This document shows, piece by piece, positions 30,801 to 41,288 of a DNA stretch of 64,000 bases. The first letter of the stretch is position 1, and each line of letters starts with the position of its first letter. The notes beneath the pieces were generated by a model. That model was not told the origin of the DNA. It saw nothing but the letters and a program-made list of their open reading frames with translations, and did no database searches. Position numbers and translations under genes: made by a program. The stretch comes from Kalmanozyma brasiliensis GHG001 (Eukaryota > Basidiomycota > Ustilaginomycetes > Ustilaginales), in assembly GCF_000497045.1 (NCBI RefSeq), contig NW_015961970.1, positions 1,488,802-1,552,801 on the forward strand. Direction: 5' to 3'.

Positions 30801-33800
30801 CGTTCTGCGTGGAGCCGACGGCGTCAAGCTCAGTCAGGTCAAGAAGATCTTGACCATGGTGATCTTTGTTGCCTACAATCTGCGTCTTGAGGGCCACGTC
30901 ATGGCGGACGAAGGCGCTGCTATGGAAACCATCTATTCCGACAGTACGCTGCTCGACGGATCGCGTCCGTGTGGAACCGTCGAAGGTAGCATCTTCAACA
31001 CCGCCGCTGACGAGCTCAAGCGTATCATGACCGGAAATGACCAGGATATTGGCGACGAGCCCTCGAGTCAGCTCGGGCGTATCGGGGACGACAAGGCTTT
31101 TGTGCTGCAAACAAGGACCCGCATCCTGCGAGCTCTCAGCATCTACGAGACGACCATCATCACATCCTCTGTCTGCATCCAGATTCCACCTCCGTACATG
31201 GTCTTGCAGTTCAAGCGTGTCAGCGACCGGCTTGTGGAACTGCTCGCAAACCAAGAGGCAGAGGAGCTGCAAAGAATCCTCAAAGACGAAGGCAAGCTGC
31301 AGGACAGGGCTGCCTCACCACCGGCGTCCATCGTGGAGCTTCCTGACGATGCTGAAACGGATGACATTGACAAGGATGCTACCCCGACGCCGACAGTGCA
31401 GCCACGTGCATCATCTTTGACCTCAGCAGCAGCACCCGACTCCTCCGCTACTGCTGAAGTGGCTGATCCGCTCGGGTCGCCCTCCGTTCGTGATTCTACA
31501 CCGAAGCTTGAGACGCCGAGCACGCGCACTCACGACACGATTGAGGAAGAGGGAGAGGACAGCAGCTCGGAAGGAGCGCCCACTTCGTCGGGCGGTGCGA
31601 CGCCCCAGCCCGACTCACCGCAGGCACTGCCGGCGGAGCCGAGCACGAAGTCGGCGCCAGCCCCAAGGAAAGATGATTCAACGGCATCCATTGCATCTGT
31701 GGCTCAGGGACGCGAAGGTAGGGATGCTACTGTCGCGATCGAAAGCGCTGGTCCGATAGTCAGCGGACCTAATACGACGACACCCACGCCTCGACCTTCT
31801 TCGCCCGTCCCGTCTCGTATCAAGGAATCCAGCGAGCCGACGCTGGACACTCCTGCCTCGGCTGCTCCCGCCAAGTCGCCCGGCTTCCCGCCTGTCGCTG
31901 CCAAGACGAGCAGATCTGTGTCCGCCCCGGTCTCCGAAGCGCCGTCCCGCATCACCTCGCCCGGTCCTGGCTCGATTCTTTCTAACATCAGCATCGGCTC
32001 CGCGGCTGCGAGCGCTAACAGTCTTGGTGCAAGCACAAGCACTATCAAGCAGGAGTTGCTGCCGGCTTTCGACCTTTTTTCGCTTCTCAAAGCCCCGTCG
32101 CAGATCGCCAAAGACTCGGAGTTCGCCATCACGGTCAGCAGACATCGAACGTCTCTGTTGGAGTGGGGAGGATACCTGGACATCCAGCCAGACTCGGTCT
32201 CGCCTTTCAACCACAAACGCATTCAAATCATCGTTACGCGTCACTGCACCGTGACGCCTCGTCCCTGCGAAGGGCCCAATCTGGCGTCGATCGAGTTCTA
32301 TGGCGAACACGACGAGACGCTGGGCGAACATATCGAGCGTCTGGCCGCCAACAGCGCAAGGGGCTGCGCCACCAAAGGTTGTGGCAAAAACAATGTCTTG
32401 CACTACAACACGTTTGTCCACAACCGCATCCGCATTCAGGTGGTACTCGAACGCTTCGTTTGCCCGCTGCCCAACGAAGAGGCGCGCCTGCTCAGCTGGA
32501 GCTACTGCAAGGTGTGCGAGAATGCGACGCCTGTCGCGCTCGTCACAGCAGAGACGTGGAGCTACAGCTTTGCAAAGTACCTCGAGCTGTACTTCTACCG
32601 TCACGACCACTGCAAGACGCAGCTGTGCGAGCACGACTTCTACCGCGACCAGGTACGTTACTTCGCCTATCAGAACATGGCCGTTCGCTTCCATTCCGAG
32701 GAGGTCGACAATCTCTTCGAAGTGACCATGCCGCACTACAAGCTCTTCATCGATCCGGAAGTGCAGTGCAACATCAAGAACGAGGAGACGGCCGCCTTTG
32801 TGCGCAAAAATCAAGCATATTGGGACAGCGTCACGTTGCGCATTCGTGCGCTGAGCAACGACGCTTGCTCGGAAGCGGCCGGCATCTATCGCGAAAAGAA
32901 TCGTGTGACGATTGCCGAGATGATGCGTCGCTGCGAGCTCGACCGCCGTGAAGTGGAAGCGCTGGTAGCCCAGCTGTACGAGTTCAGTCCCGCCACCGAT
33001 GTGCTCTGTCTCAATCAGGCGCGGAGGATGTTGCAAGAGAAGGTGGTCAAGTGGGATGTCGACTTTATCGAGTTCGAAAAGACGTGCATCCCGTCGGAGA
33101 AGGACATTCGCCGCATCACCACGACGCATCTCAAGCGACTCTTCTCCGAGAAGGATCCATCCGAGACAGCACGCTCCGATACGACCTCGAGCGTCCTACC
33201 GCCCGCCGCTGAGATCGACGAAAGCTCGACCGATGCCGCCGAGAGCAGGACGAAAGGACGCGATTCCGAAAAATCGACCTCGACCAGCCAGAGGAGCCTG
33301 AGCAATGCGAATGCGCAGGCGATGGAGGCTCTTGCTCTCGCAGGCGCTGATCTGACGGTGGTGCCAATGCTGTCCGACCTCGTGAGCCGCACAGTACAGA
33401 CGCCGACGAGCGAGGAGCTCCCTGTTCTCGCTGCTGCTGCTGGCGAGGTAGTCGCCGCCCGGGCTCAGATGGAGCGCGACGGTGCCAATGTCAACGAGGC
33501 CGTGCCGAGGTCCAAGACCGTGCCCGCGCCACTGAACAAGCTTGGTCGCGCAGATGCCGGCAAATATCGGGATGGAAACTTTGACGATGAGACAGATGTA
33601 GCGGATCTCTCGCCAGTCGAAGTGCGGCCTATGATCAGTCGACGGGCCATGTCTAACCCCGTCACCGCTCCTGCCTCCCCGACCTACAGCAAGTCTCGAA
33701 GCGCATTCGAGCCCGCCAGCTTTCCTCGAGCGGACGAGAGCTCGTGTACAGAGAACGAGCTAGCTTCGTCGATCGCTGCCCATATTCGGCGATTCGAGAA

Positions 33801-36399
33801 CCCGAGGCGACATACGACAGGCACGGCAGCCAGCGCGGGTCCAGGAGCTGGCTCCCGCAGTGCCGCTGGGGCTGCCTCTTTGCGTGTCGGAGCCAATGGT
33901 CCGAATCGACGCCCCAGCTTGCGTCGTGGAAAGACCGAGGAGCCGCTGTCGGCTCACGCTAGAGAACTATCGAAAGGCCGGAAAGGTTCAGCAGCCCAGG
34001 ACGACGACGTTGATTCCATTGTGAACTCGCCTCCCCCCACCCCAGGTCTGCCGGGTCAAAACAGTCGTTTGCCAAGAGCAAAGCGCACGGACAGCTCGAA
34101 TTCGACTGCGACCATCGTGCGCAGGAGTGGCTCAGCGACTCCGGGCAAGGGAGCGTCTCTACCTCCGCCGTCTAGCTACCGACCTCCTAAGGGCGAAGGA
34201 CTCAAAGCCGGTCCTCGTCCGATCATAGGGAGATCACAGGCGTCCGCAGCAGCAGCAGCAGCGTTGGCGGCGAACGCCTCGAGCACAGGTAACGCAGGTC
34301 AAGGCTCCGCTTACCAATCGGATGGAGCGAGTGGTACTCGACAGACCGGATCTGCGCTCGGAAGTCGCGTGCCCATCGCACGCCGGAGCGAGCATGGCCC
34401 AGGAACTCGGAGCCGCGTGTCGACGATCGCGAAGCACTTTGACCGCATCAGCAAGGAGGCAGAGCGGGAGCGCGAGCGGCAGCATCGTCTTCTGCTGGCA
34501 CAACGCGCTAAGCGAGCCCGTCCTGTCGCTATGACGCGAGCCAGAGTCGAAGTGTTCAGCAGCGTGCGGGAGGCGGTGCGAGACGACGAAAGTGAACCGG
34601 ATTCTGCCGCAGAGAGCAGCGGCGGGGATGGCGCGTCTGCAGCTGACGACGAGAGCGAAGACGACGAAGACGATGAATCGGAGGAGGACCTGCCTGTGGA
34701 GGCGACGAGCTTCGACGGCAAGCGCAAGTTCTCCGCAGCCTCGGATCGCAGAACCAAGGAACGGGGTGATGCTCGACGCTCGAGTCGCTCAGAACTTGCT
34801 GGCAGGCAAGCAGGGCCGAGCTCAGCAGAAAGAGAGCGCCACGATACCGCCAAGGGCTCTCGCCTAGTCAAGAAGGGTACCGGCCCAGATGAGGCCGGAC
34901 GAGACGCCACGGTCAAAGGCAGACACGGAACGACAACGTCCAATTCCCGGGCTGAAGCCGATCTTTCCGCGTCCGTAACCTCGGCGGCGACGACGAAGAC
35001 CTCGGCGTCGCAAGCCGACGATGCATGCACCATCGCAAGCCAAGAGACAGGCCGGGCTACCAACATATCGCCACCTGCCCCAGCGAGCGAGCTCGAATCC
35101 GATGCTCAGTCCATTGCCGCCTCGTCGGTCGCTACGACCACCAACAACGCGCAGTTGACGCTGCCGTCCTATCTCCGTGGCGGTGGCTTCACGTCGGATT
35201 CGGACTCGATGCCGAGCTTGGAAAGGAGCTTCTTGAAGACGCTGTCTGGCTTCTGGGCCTTCCGCACGGGCGAGATGATCCCCTTGGAGTATCCGATGCT
35301 TAACTCTGAGCATGTGTTTGCCGACTCGGATGTCATCTTCCGCGAGGACGAGCCGACGTCGATTGTCGCCTTCACGCTGAGCTCGATGCAGTACAAGGAG
35401 CGGCTGAAGGGCATGCGCAACGAGGCGTCACGCGTCAAAGAGAAAGACGAAGGGTCTATCCGCGACGGCATCGAAGCACGCAGTGTTGTCGACTTGGACA
35501 CGAACGAGCTCGAAAGCACACTCAAGAAAGAGGGGCGACATTTTCGTTGCGAGTTCGAGTCGGGCTCAACGAGGCTTTGGTGCAAGATCCTCTTCGCCGA
35601 GCAATTTGATGCGCTGCGAAGGACGTGCGGATGCGATGTGTCAGTGGTCGAATCGCTCTCGCGATGCTTCAAGTGGGACTCTTCGGGCGGCAAGTCTGGA
35701 TCCGCGTTTCTCAAGACGCGAGACAACCGACTCGTGGTCAAGCAGCTATCCCGCTTCGAGATGGACGCCTTCTCCAAGTTCGCGCCACAGTACTTTGCCT
35801 ACATGTCGCAGTGCATCTCGCGCGGACGCAGAACGGCTCTGGCCAAGATCTTTGGCTGCTTCCGCATCGGCTTCCGCAATCCTCAGACGGGCAAGAGCAT
35901 CAAGCTGGACTGCTTCGTGATGGAGAACCTGTTCTACGGCGTCGAGGGCATCCGATCATACGACCTCAAGGGCAGCACGCGCAACCGCTACGTTCAAGAG
36001 ACGGGCAAGGACAGCGAAGTACTTCTGGACGAGAACCTCATCGAGACGAGCCACCTCAACCCGATCTTTATCCGCGAGCACTCGAAGAAGCTGCTGCGTG
36101 TCAGCCTGTACAACGACTCGCTCTTCCTGGCCGACATGAACGTCATGGACTACTCGCTGATGGTCGGCGTCGACCGTCAGAGCAAGCAGCTGGTGGTGGG
36201 CATCATTGACTTTGTGCGCACGTATACGTGGGACAAGAGGGTGGAGAGTTTTGTCAAGGAGACGGCGCTGTTAGGTGGAGCAGGCAAGGGCGAACCGACG
36301 ATCATCACGCCGCCGGACTACAGGACGAGATTCTTGACATTTATCGACAAGGCGCTGCTGCTGATGCCGGATCACTGGGTGGAGGATTGGGCGCTGTGA
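27856..36399 (+). CDS. FAB1: Phosphatidylinositol 3-phosphate 5-kinase (FAB1/PIKfyve), 2847 aa
   Basis: All FAB1 domains are present in order. A Ser-rich N terminus precedes a FYVE finger from W367 (WMAD), with RRKHHCR at 387-393, RVC and eight Cys. A TCP-1/CCT-like domain at about 830-1120 includes FDYHRGPNQF-like and VVVEKTVSR segments. A Cys-rich domain at about 1500-1720 has CATKGCGKNN and CKVCENATP. The C-terminal PIP kinase at about 2490-2840 has YDLKGSTRNRY, MDYSLMVG and GIIDFVRTYTWDK (the Asp is the Mg site). It makes PI(3,5)P2 on vacuole/endosome membranes, controlling vacuole size and retrograde traffic. It is longer than yeast Fab1 (2278 aa) owing to low-complexity linkers between the CCT, Cys-rich and kinase parts. 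No intron is evident. Confidence 0.96.
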   Translation: MATATGRHVPAPDPSNEQGFTSFGFLHEGNDANESSFALGSLFSRVKTALTIGIPTDSELAHNARYDTIGNASASRHSSGTHSARSSGRTPYQSPRIGASPTIASTSHHASPYSIGSDRLASMHQHRKASMARPIRGLSNIDEYPESMASPPGRSGLAEAGPSRPRRSVMSPDPTVSSSRDIAGAPSVSASGYGSMRPSQSTTSIASSRASSGATNSRGLPLMLRSVAPAPAVTFTSHATAINARSHIAGAAGSYTDDRESVAPDDGDVDPDSSRDTLSVLRGGSDGGFDRSHLAKHGWSAIPGFPLSSDLLADDMRSIRSSSTRLPRSDTMEDHLNNPSAAQAGLRTSADAIVRRMRGEGLSRKFWMADENAKECRECLAIFTPFRRKHHCRICGQIFCSRCAAHIIKGKRFDFEGMIRVCNFCKRMLEEYDRHERDNRHQHKLNAASQRASKNPYRVQPDKDMISAPLEAQIRSPQAQFAANHLFASASAGPSAFRTGMHSSLSSQFGLADGDSSMAATETHNSPDGSRDLSTSKLAGKKKADAAPVAPFRKGMDDEELASIRPDPEEDELGQPPAQSSTNEKQHRSASGTDGTTVPPSPTSTAVTDRQKSSATTKTKDDTTRVAFPSTAGSSGREAPSAIQSTSDYPRLRLVSETSRPVTRSRMRSLRTIASLDPTQASALIRSHFLGNGRADPAHPNLIQPEHEHNFDQDDDAAHHRSDTPEFYRELRICSQGITPALLEASITNRALEHLRKMMEQTLTQSGIRNVRKWCDVLLPFVLTTVSRVKPDAREDQSRDIREFVKIKRIPGGKPDDSEYVDGYVCTKHVATKRMAALIPLTNARIIVIRFPLDYHRGPNQFMSLEPLMAQEHEFIRILVARIVALRPQIVVVEKTVSRTALELLEKEGIVVVWSVKADAIRAISRCTQADIITSIDRLALDPRIGRCRYFNVETFEHASWPGWRKSFMRFEGTPKQLGCTIVLRGADGVKLSQVKKILTMVIFVAYNLRLEGHVMADEGAAMETIYSDSTLLDGSRPCGTVEGSIFNTAADELKRIMTGNDQDIGDEPSSQLGRIGDDKAFVLQTRTRILRALSIYETTIITSSVCIQIPPPYMVLQFKRVSDRLVELLANQEAEELQRILKDEGKLQDRAASPPASIVELPDDAETDDIDKDATPTPTVQPRASSLTSAAAPDSSATAEVADPLGSPSVRDSTPKLETPSTRTHDTIEEEGEDSSSEGAPTSSGGATPQPDSPQALPAEPSTKSAPAPRKDDSTASIASVAQGREGRDATVAIESAGPIVSGPNTTTPTPRPSSPVPSRIKESSEPTLDTPASAAPAKSPGFPPVAAKTSRSVSAPVSEAPSRITSPGPGSILSNISIGSAAASANSLGASTSTIKQELLPAFDLFSLLKAPSQIAKDSEFAITVSRHRTSLLEWGGYLDIQPDSVSPFNHKRIQIIVTRHCTVTPRPCEGPNLASIEFYGEHDETLGEHIERLAANSARGCATKGCGKNNVLHYNTFVHNRIRIQVVLERFVCPLPNEEARLLSWSYCKVCENATPVALVTAETWSYSFAKYLELYFYRHDHCKTQLCEHDFYRDQVRYFAYQNMAVRFHSEEVDNLFEVTMPHYKLFIDPEVQCNIKNEETAAFVRKNQAYWDSVTLRIRALSNDACSEAAGIYREKNRVTIAEMMRRCELDRREVEALVAQLYEFSPATDVLCLNQARRMLQEKVVKWDVDFIEFEKTCIPSEKDIRRITTTHLKRLFSEKDPSETARSDTTSSVLPPAAEIDESSTDAAESRTKGRDSEKSTSTSQRSLSNANAQAMEALALAGADLTVVPMLSDLVSRTVQTPTSEELPVLAAAAGEVVAARAQMERDGANVNEAVPRSKTVPAPLNKLGRADAGKYRDGNFDDETDVADLSPVEVRPMISRRAMSNPVTAPASPTYSKSRSAFEPASFPRADESSCTENELASSIAAHIRRFENPRRHTTGTAASAGPGAGSRSAAGAASLRVGANGPNRRPSLRRGKTEEPLSAHARELSKGRKGSAAQDDDVDSIVNSPPPTPGLPGQNSRLPRAKRTDSSNSTATIVRRSGSATPGKGASLPPPSSYRPPKGEGLKAGPRPIIGRSQASAAAAAALAANASSTGNAGQGSAYQSDGASGTRQTGSALGSRVPIARRSEHGPGTRSRVSTIAKHFDRISKEAERERERQHRLLLAQRAKRARPVAMTRARVEVFSSVREAVRDDESEPDSAAESSGGDGASAADDESEDDEDDESEEDLPVEATSFDGKRKFSAASDRRTKERGDARRSSRSELAGRQAGPSSAERERHDTAKGSRLVKKGTGPDEAGRDATVKGRHGTTTSNSRAEADLSASVTSAATTKTSASQADDACTIASQETGRATNISPPAPASELESDAQSIAASSVATTTNNAQLTLPSYLRGGGFTSDSDSMPSLERSFLKTLSGFWAFRTGEMIPLEYPMLNSEHVFADSDVIFREDEPTSIVAFTLSSMQYKERLKGMRNEASRVKEKDEGSIRDGIEARSVVDLDTNELESTLKKEGRHFRCEFESGSTRLWCKILFAEQFDALRRTCGCDVSVVESLSRCFKWDSSGGKSGSAFLKTRDNRLVVKQLSRFEMDAFSKFAPQYFAYMSQCISRGRRTALAKIFGCFRIGFRNPQTGKSIKLDCFVMENLFYGVEGIRSYDLKGSTRNRYVQETGKDSEVLLDENLIETSHLNPIFIREHSKKLLRVSLYNDSLFLADMNVMDYSLMVGVDRQSKQLVVGIIDFVRTYTWDKRVESFVKETALLGGAGKGEPTIITPPDYRTRFLTFIDKALLLMPDHWVEDWAL

Positions 36400-37011
36400 A
36401 TGTATCATTCAGGCCCGATGTGTGTCCACAGTGCAATCATACATACTCAACTCTCTCTGTGTCGCTGTGATACTCTTCTGATGCTGTATGTGCGGCCGAC
36501 ACCTAGCCGAAGGTCCCGAATTTTCTTAAGTTGTTAGGTCGACACAGCCCGACCCAAGGTGTGGAAAACAAGCCTGGCTGGCTGCGCGTGCAGAAGAAGA
36601 AAGTCACTTTGGAAGCTGCAAGAAGAAATGCTCGAGCGCGCTCGCCCTCAACCACACGCTGCCCACTCTTCGCGCAGCAGCAGCAACGCTTCTTCTGAAA
36701 AGTCGCGCGAGAAGGCAAGAAGAGAAGAAGCACAAAGACCAACACACAATCACTTTGCAACGCTTTCTTCTCGTTGTCACCTCTTCTGCCATCCTTCGAC
36801 CGTACGAAGAACCAACAACGACAAGTCTAAACCGCTCGTACCGACAACCGAGCGTCTAATTTGTACCGGACCATTTCGCACCAGCTCAGTTGCTTCCGGC
36901 AACATTCACGGCAGCAGCGACCTCAAAGGGCGGACCACCTCCAACCTCAGCCCGGCACCCAAGTGAAGAGCTAGCAAAGCAAGCTCACCAACCCGCACAT
37001 TCTCGCTCAAA
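36400..37011. other. Spacer between FAB1 and CCT7
   Basis: This contains the FAB1 3' UTR and the CCT7 promoter/leader, which becomes A/C-rich before the ATG. A short GCAGCAGCAGCAAC stretch lies near 36680. No gene is supported. Confidence 0.55.
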
Positions 37012-38694
37012 ATGGCGGGCAGAATCGGCGGCATGATGCCCAACGCGCCCATCATCCTCTTGCGCGAGGACACCGACATCTCACAAGGCACATCGCAGCT
37101 TCTTCACAACATTGGCGCCTGCACCTCGATCGTCTCGTGCGTCGCATCGACACTGGGTCCTCGTGGCATGGACAAGCTGATCGTCAACGAACGCGGTCAA
37201 GCCACCATCTCCAACGACGGCGCTACCATCCTCAAGCTGCTCGACATCGTCCACCCTGCCGCCAAGACGCTCGTCGACATTGCCCGCGCACAAGACGCCG
37301 AAGTGGGCGACGGCACGACTTCCGTCGTCCTGCTCGCCGGCGAGATGCTCAAAGAAGCCAAGCCGTTCATCGAAGAAGGCGTCGCACCACACGTCATCAT
37401 CAAGGGCTACCGCAAAGCGGTGCAGCTCGCCGTGGAGAAGATCAAGGAAATGGCCGTGACCATCGACAAGACGGACAAGGCGGCGTTCCGCGATCTGCTC
37501 ATCAAGTGTGCCGGCACCAGCATGTCGTCCAAGCTCATTGTCTCGCAACGACCCTTTTTCAGCAAGATGGTGGTCGATGCGGTGATGTCGCTGGACCAGG
37601 AGGATCTGGACCAGAGCCTGATTGGCATGAAGAAGGTTCCCGGTGGAGGCATGCAGGATTCCCTCCTGGTTTCTGGCGTTGCGTTCAAGAAGACGTTCGC
37701 CTATGCAGGTTTCGAACAGCAACCCAAGAGCTTCACCAACCCCAAGATCCTCTGTCTCAACGTGGAGCTCGAACTCAAGGCCGAAAAGGACAATGCCGAG
37801 GTCCGAATCAACGAGGTCTCGGAATACCAGGCCGTCGTCGACGCCGAATGGCAGATCATTTTCAACAAGCTCGAAGCGATCGTCAAGACAGGCGCCAAGG
37901 TCGTCCTCTCCAAGCTGCCCATTGGCGATCTGGCGACGCAGTACTTTGCCGACCGGGACATTTTCTGCGCTGGTCGCGTTCCCGCTGACGACATGAAGCG
38001 TGTCGTCCAAGCCGTTGGAGGTTCGGTCCAGAGCACGTGCTCCGACATCCACCCGGACAAGCACCTGGGAACATGTGGCAAATTCGACGAGCGCCAGATC
38101 GGCGGTGAGCGCTTCAACATCTTCGAAAACTGTCCCGCTGCCAAGACGTGCACGCTGATCCTTCGCGGTGGGGCAGAACAATTCATCGCCGAAGTGGAAC
38201 GTTCGCTGCACGATGCGATCATGATCGTTCGTCGTGCGATCAAGAACTCGCACGTCGTAGCCGGGGGTGGTGCTACGGAGATGGAGCTGTCCAAGTACCT
38301 CCGGGACTACTCGCGCACCATCCAGGGCAAGCAACAGCTGATCTTGGGGGCGTTTGCAAAGTCGTTGGAGTGCATCCCGCGTCAGTTGGCCGACAATGCC
38401 GGTTTTGATGCGACTGATTTGCTCAACAGGCTGAGGATGAAGCACGCCCAAGGGGCGGTGTGGGAGGGTATTGATATTGATGCCGAGGACACGGCGAATC
38501 TCATGGAGAAGTTTGTCTGGGAACCGAGCCTGGTGAGGATCAACGCACTGCAGTCGGCGGCCGAGGCGGCGTGTCTGATTCTGAGCGTCGATGAGACGAT
38601 CAGGAATCAGGCGAGCGAGAAGGCTCAACCCGGTCCGAAGGCGCCCCCGGGAACCATGCAGAAGGCGTTGCGCGGCCGCGTGCCGCGTCGCTAG
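37012..38694 (+). CDS. CCT7: Chaperonin TRiC/CCT subunit eta
   Basis: This full-length 560-aa group II chaperonin subunit has the family ATPase motifs [29 protein letters not shown] (around residue 100) and [10 protein letters not shown]. Subunit-specific stretches ([46 protein letters not shown] and HLGTC) identify CCT eta. It is one of eight subunits of the cytosolic ring that folds actin, tubulin and WD40 proteins. The start at 37012 has AAAATGG context. The tail ends in a basic RGRVPRR. The gene is convergent with the deaminase gene 101 bp away. Confidence 0.97.
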   Translation: MAGRIGGMMPNAPIILLREDTDISQGTSQLLHNIGACTSIVSCVASTLGPRGMDKLIVNERGQATISNDGATILKLLDIVHPAAKTLVDIARAQDAEVGDGTTSVVLLAGEMLKEAKPFIEEGVAPHVIIKGYRKAVQLAVEKIKEMAVTIDKTDKAAFRDLLIKCAGTSMSSKLIVSQRPFFSKMVVDAVMSLDQEDLDQSLIGMKKVPGGGMQDSLLVSGVAFKKTFAYAGFEQQPKSFTNPKILCLNVELELKAEKDNAEVRINEVSEYQAVVDAEWQIIFNKLEAIVKTGAKVVLSKLPIGDLATQYFADRDIFCAGRVPADDMKRVVQAVGGSVQSTCSDIHPDKHLGTCGKFDERQIGGERFNIFENCPAAKTCTLILRGGAEQFIAEVERSLHDAIMIVRRAIKNSHVVAGGGATEMELSKYLRDYSRTIQGKQQLILGAFAKSLECIPRQLADNAGFDATDLLNRLRMKHAQGAVWEGIDIDAEDTANLMEKFVWEPSLVRINALQSAAEAACLILSVDETIRNQASEKAQPGPKAPPGTMQKALRGRVPRR

Positions 38695-38795
38695 GGCGAT
38701 TGTAGCTTTACATCTGATATCAAAATCTTCTATCTGGCTGACGAAAGTGTGGTGGGAAGTGAGCGAGGGTCGAAGTGACCGAACCACATGAGTGC

Positions 38796-39875
38796 TCACT
38801 CCCAATCCCATGTTCTGTGGAATGCATCGAACGCAGCTCGAACACGCTGCCGAACGCTCCAGTCCCGTCTCTCTTCCTCCGTCGCCTCCGTCCCGGGATC
38901 CGACGTGGGCAGGAAGACAGCCTCCAACGTCCTCTTCGCCAGCTCAAACGCCTGTCTCTCGTCCAGCGCAAAAGCATCCATCACCAACGCAAACTCGTTG
39001 CTGAGCGGACTCCCAAACACACCACTGTCGTCAGTCGAGATGCAGCACACCGTCCCGTTCGCATGGTGCAGCCCAAAGTGATGCTCCTCCGCACTTCCCA
39101 CCGAGTTCGACAGCAGGTTGCTTGTGAGGCACAGCTCTATTGGCACCCTGCTCTGTGTTAAGCGTTTGAGGTTGTCGTCCGAGACGAAGCAGCAGTGTCC
39201 AAAGCGATCCGGGTGAAAATCCAACATGGCGCTCATCTCGGTGTCTGTGTTGGCCACCTCGCCGGCGTGCAGCGTGATCTTGAGGCCGAGCGAGCGGGCG
39301 CGTTGAAGAGCCGGGAGGAAAGTGAGGAATTCGCCTTTGGTTGGGTCACCGGAGAGATCGATCCCCACCACCCCTGCGAGACGGTGGGCTGTAGCGAGAT
39401 CGACGATGTCCTGCGCGTCCGCAGCGGTGTGCTTCGCACGGTCAATCGACAGGATCAGCCGTAGCACCACCCCTTCAACCCCAGACGTGAGCCGGTAGCG
39501 TCCAAAGCCTCGCAGAACGGCTCGAACATAGTCGTCCAAGCTCCCACCCTCCATGGCGCGCGGTGTGGACCGGATCTCGGCATAAACGACCCCGTCAGAC
39601 GCCATGTCCTCTCCCACTTCGAAGGCTATCCTCTCCACATCGGAGAGTGTCGTCACGCAGGAATGGATGACGGTGAAGACGCTGAATGCTTCGCTGAGGG
39701 TTGAGGGCCATCGGGTGAGGATCTGTGCGGAGGAAGGATCGATGCCGTGCGATGCGGCGAGGGAGAGAAGGGTGGAGCGCCGGATGGAGCCGTTGAGGTG
39801 GGCGTGCAGCTCGAGCTTGGGAAGGTCGCGGACGAACCGCGCTCGTCGGGCGGAGGGGTCTGCTTCCATGCTCAT
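38796..39875 (-). CDS. ADAL: Adenosine deaminase-like protein, N6-methyl-AMP deaminase type (ADAL)
   Basis: LPKLELHAHLNGSIR (about residue 21 on) is the ADAL-type HxH signature that binds zinc. LHAGE carries the catalytic His-Glu pair, FGHCCFVSDD supplies the next His, and CISTDDSGVFG the Asp pair. Members of this family remove N6-methyl groups from AMP by deamination to IMP, clearing modified nucleotides from RNA turnover, rather than acting on adenosine. Possible starts are in-frame ATGs at 39989, 39875 and 39869; 39875 gives 359 aa, close to family length. The reaction is inferred from the motif type. Confidence 0.88.
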   Translation of the reverse strand: MSMEADPSARRARFVRDLPKLELHAHLNGSIRRSTLLSLAASHGIDPSSAQILTRWPSTLSEAFSVFTVIHSCVTTLSDVERIAFEVGEDMASDGVVYAEIRSTPRAMEGGSLDDYVRAVLRGFGRYRLTSGVEGVVLRLILSIDRAKHTAADAQDIVDLATAHRLAGVVGIDLSGDPTKGEFLTFLPALQRARSLGLKITLHAGEVANTDTEMSAMLDFHPDRFGHCCFVSDDNLKRLTQSRVPIELCLTSNLLSNSVGSAEEHHFGLHHANGTVCCISTDDSGVFGSPLSNEFALVMDAFALDERQAFELAKRTLEAVFLPTSDPGTEATEEERRDWSVRQRVRAAFDAFHRTWDWE

Positions 39876-40561
39876 TGCGACCCCAGATGGAGGCGGTGAG
39901 GTTTTGTGCGAAGGCTCACAGTGCGGGAGTCCCAGAACGCGAGATTTGGCGTCGGCGCATGCACCACCAATCGGAGTGGGCTGGATCACTCGAGCGCCCT
40001 GCGATGGAGCTAGGCCCTAGATGCACATGAAGAAACAACGCCTTGACATAGACCTCGTCGGAGCGGCGCACCTGTCAAACAGTGAGATCGGGCAACGCCT
40101 ATCCCCGATCCACTCCCTCCGAAGATCGGTGCGGCCCTACTCGCACTTCGGAACAGTCGGACGTCGTCTTCAGCGCGCGGTCTGCACGCTCGCACCCTCT
40201 TCGTCAGCTAAACCAAGCATCGAACGACGATGTCCTGCCGAAGCTGAGATCGACGTGTGACAGGATCGACTCAGGAAGTTTCTCGTCATCGCGCGGCAAA
40301 CCGTCGGAAAATTTCGGTCGGAGGCTTTCGAACCGTGACACATGGCAGATATGGTCAGAACTGTGCCTTCGGCAGAATCATGCGTAGATGACGTCGACAG
40401 GTGCTCGTGAAGGTGACCAAGATCGGCGGCTGATTGGAGCGGAAACGAGCGGCGCCTTGAACGGCTGAGATGTCTGTTAGAACCGCGTGTACCTGTCCAA
40501 TAGGAGGAGCTCGGCCATGTCGGCTGCTTTCAGCGTTCGAAACGTTGTTCTCGAGATTCGC
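39876..40561. other. Intergenic region downstream of the unknown 40.6-kb gene
   Basis: No protein-like ORF. It lies between the deaminase start side and the 3' end of the putative spliced gene, both on the minus strand, and includes their 5' and 3' flanks. Confidence 0.5.
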
Positions 40562-41288
40562 TCATGCAGCCAGCCCCTGGGATGATCTTGTCGGCGACAA
40601 GGGAGACGCAGCAAGATGATAGTGTAGCATCAAGCCCATGAGATCGTTGAGCGAGGTGTCAGCAGAAGGCTGAGCTTCGTCGTGTGATACAGTTGCAATT
40701 TTTTCCTTCCAAACCTTGAGCGAAGCGTGCATTGAAGCGCTTGTCTCGGCAGAGGACCCTGCTTTTTTTGGTTCTGCATCATGTGCCCATTCGCAGCTTT
40801 GCATGATCAGGTGACCCGCTTCCATCCTCTTCATCACTGTCAGCCTTTCGGAGGCGCTGAAGCTCAATCCTTGACCTCGACTCAGCCGGGCCATCCGAAA
40901 GCTCTCCGTGACGAAGATGTAAGAGTCGAAGATAAGCGTGCGGCTCACGGCCGAGTTTGAAAGAGGATCGCGCCTTAGGGACTCGGCGCGATATAGGGCC
41001 GACCAACCTCGGAGGCTCTGGCCCACAAGTAACACTCTTTCTCCCGTCTCTGAGACAATTTTTTGTCAAGCATATAATTGCGGCACCTGAGCAGTGTGGC
41101 CTGCGCCCGCATAAGCGTATGCAGGGTTCAGTATTGATTGCGCGAGCCCTTTGCGCCATCGCAGCCTGGGAGAGCGTCAGCTGGGCTCTGGTCACCGGAC
41201 CGTTCGGCTCGTAGTTCAATTCGTCCTGCTCCTCACGCAACAGGTCGGTCGAGCTTCGGTACATCATCTCGAGCATCGAATCAGGCAT
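40562..41288 (-). CDS. Possible two-exon hypothetical protein (229 aa)
   Basis: Two minus-strand frames with coding-like codon use overlap. The first starts at the ATG at 41288 (MPDSMLEMMYRSS); the second ends at 40562 and contains IFDSYIFVTESFRMARLSR and LNDLMGLMLHYHLAA. An AT-rich segment at 41050-41086 begins GTGCCG and ends TTGTCTCAG, with TTGAC as a possible branch site. Removing it joins the frames in phase to 229 residues. At 37 nt this would be an unusually short intron, so an indel or another exon layout is possible. I recognise no family; no signal peptide or membrane segment is seen. Confidence 0.35.

Noticed and set aside
30118..31272. 384-codon ORF on the minus strand
   Set aside because: Antisense to the CCT-like domain of FAB1; no independent support.
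37081..38811. 576-codon ORF on the minus strand
   Set aside because: Antisense to CCT7, which is certain from full-length family match.
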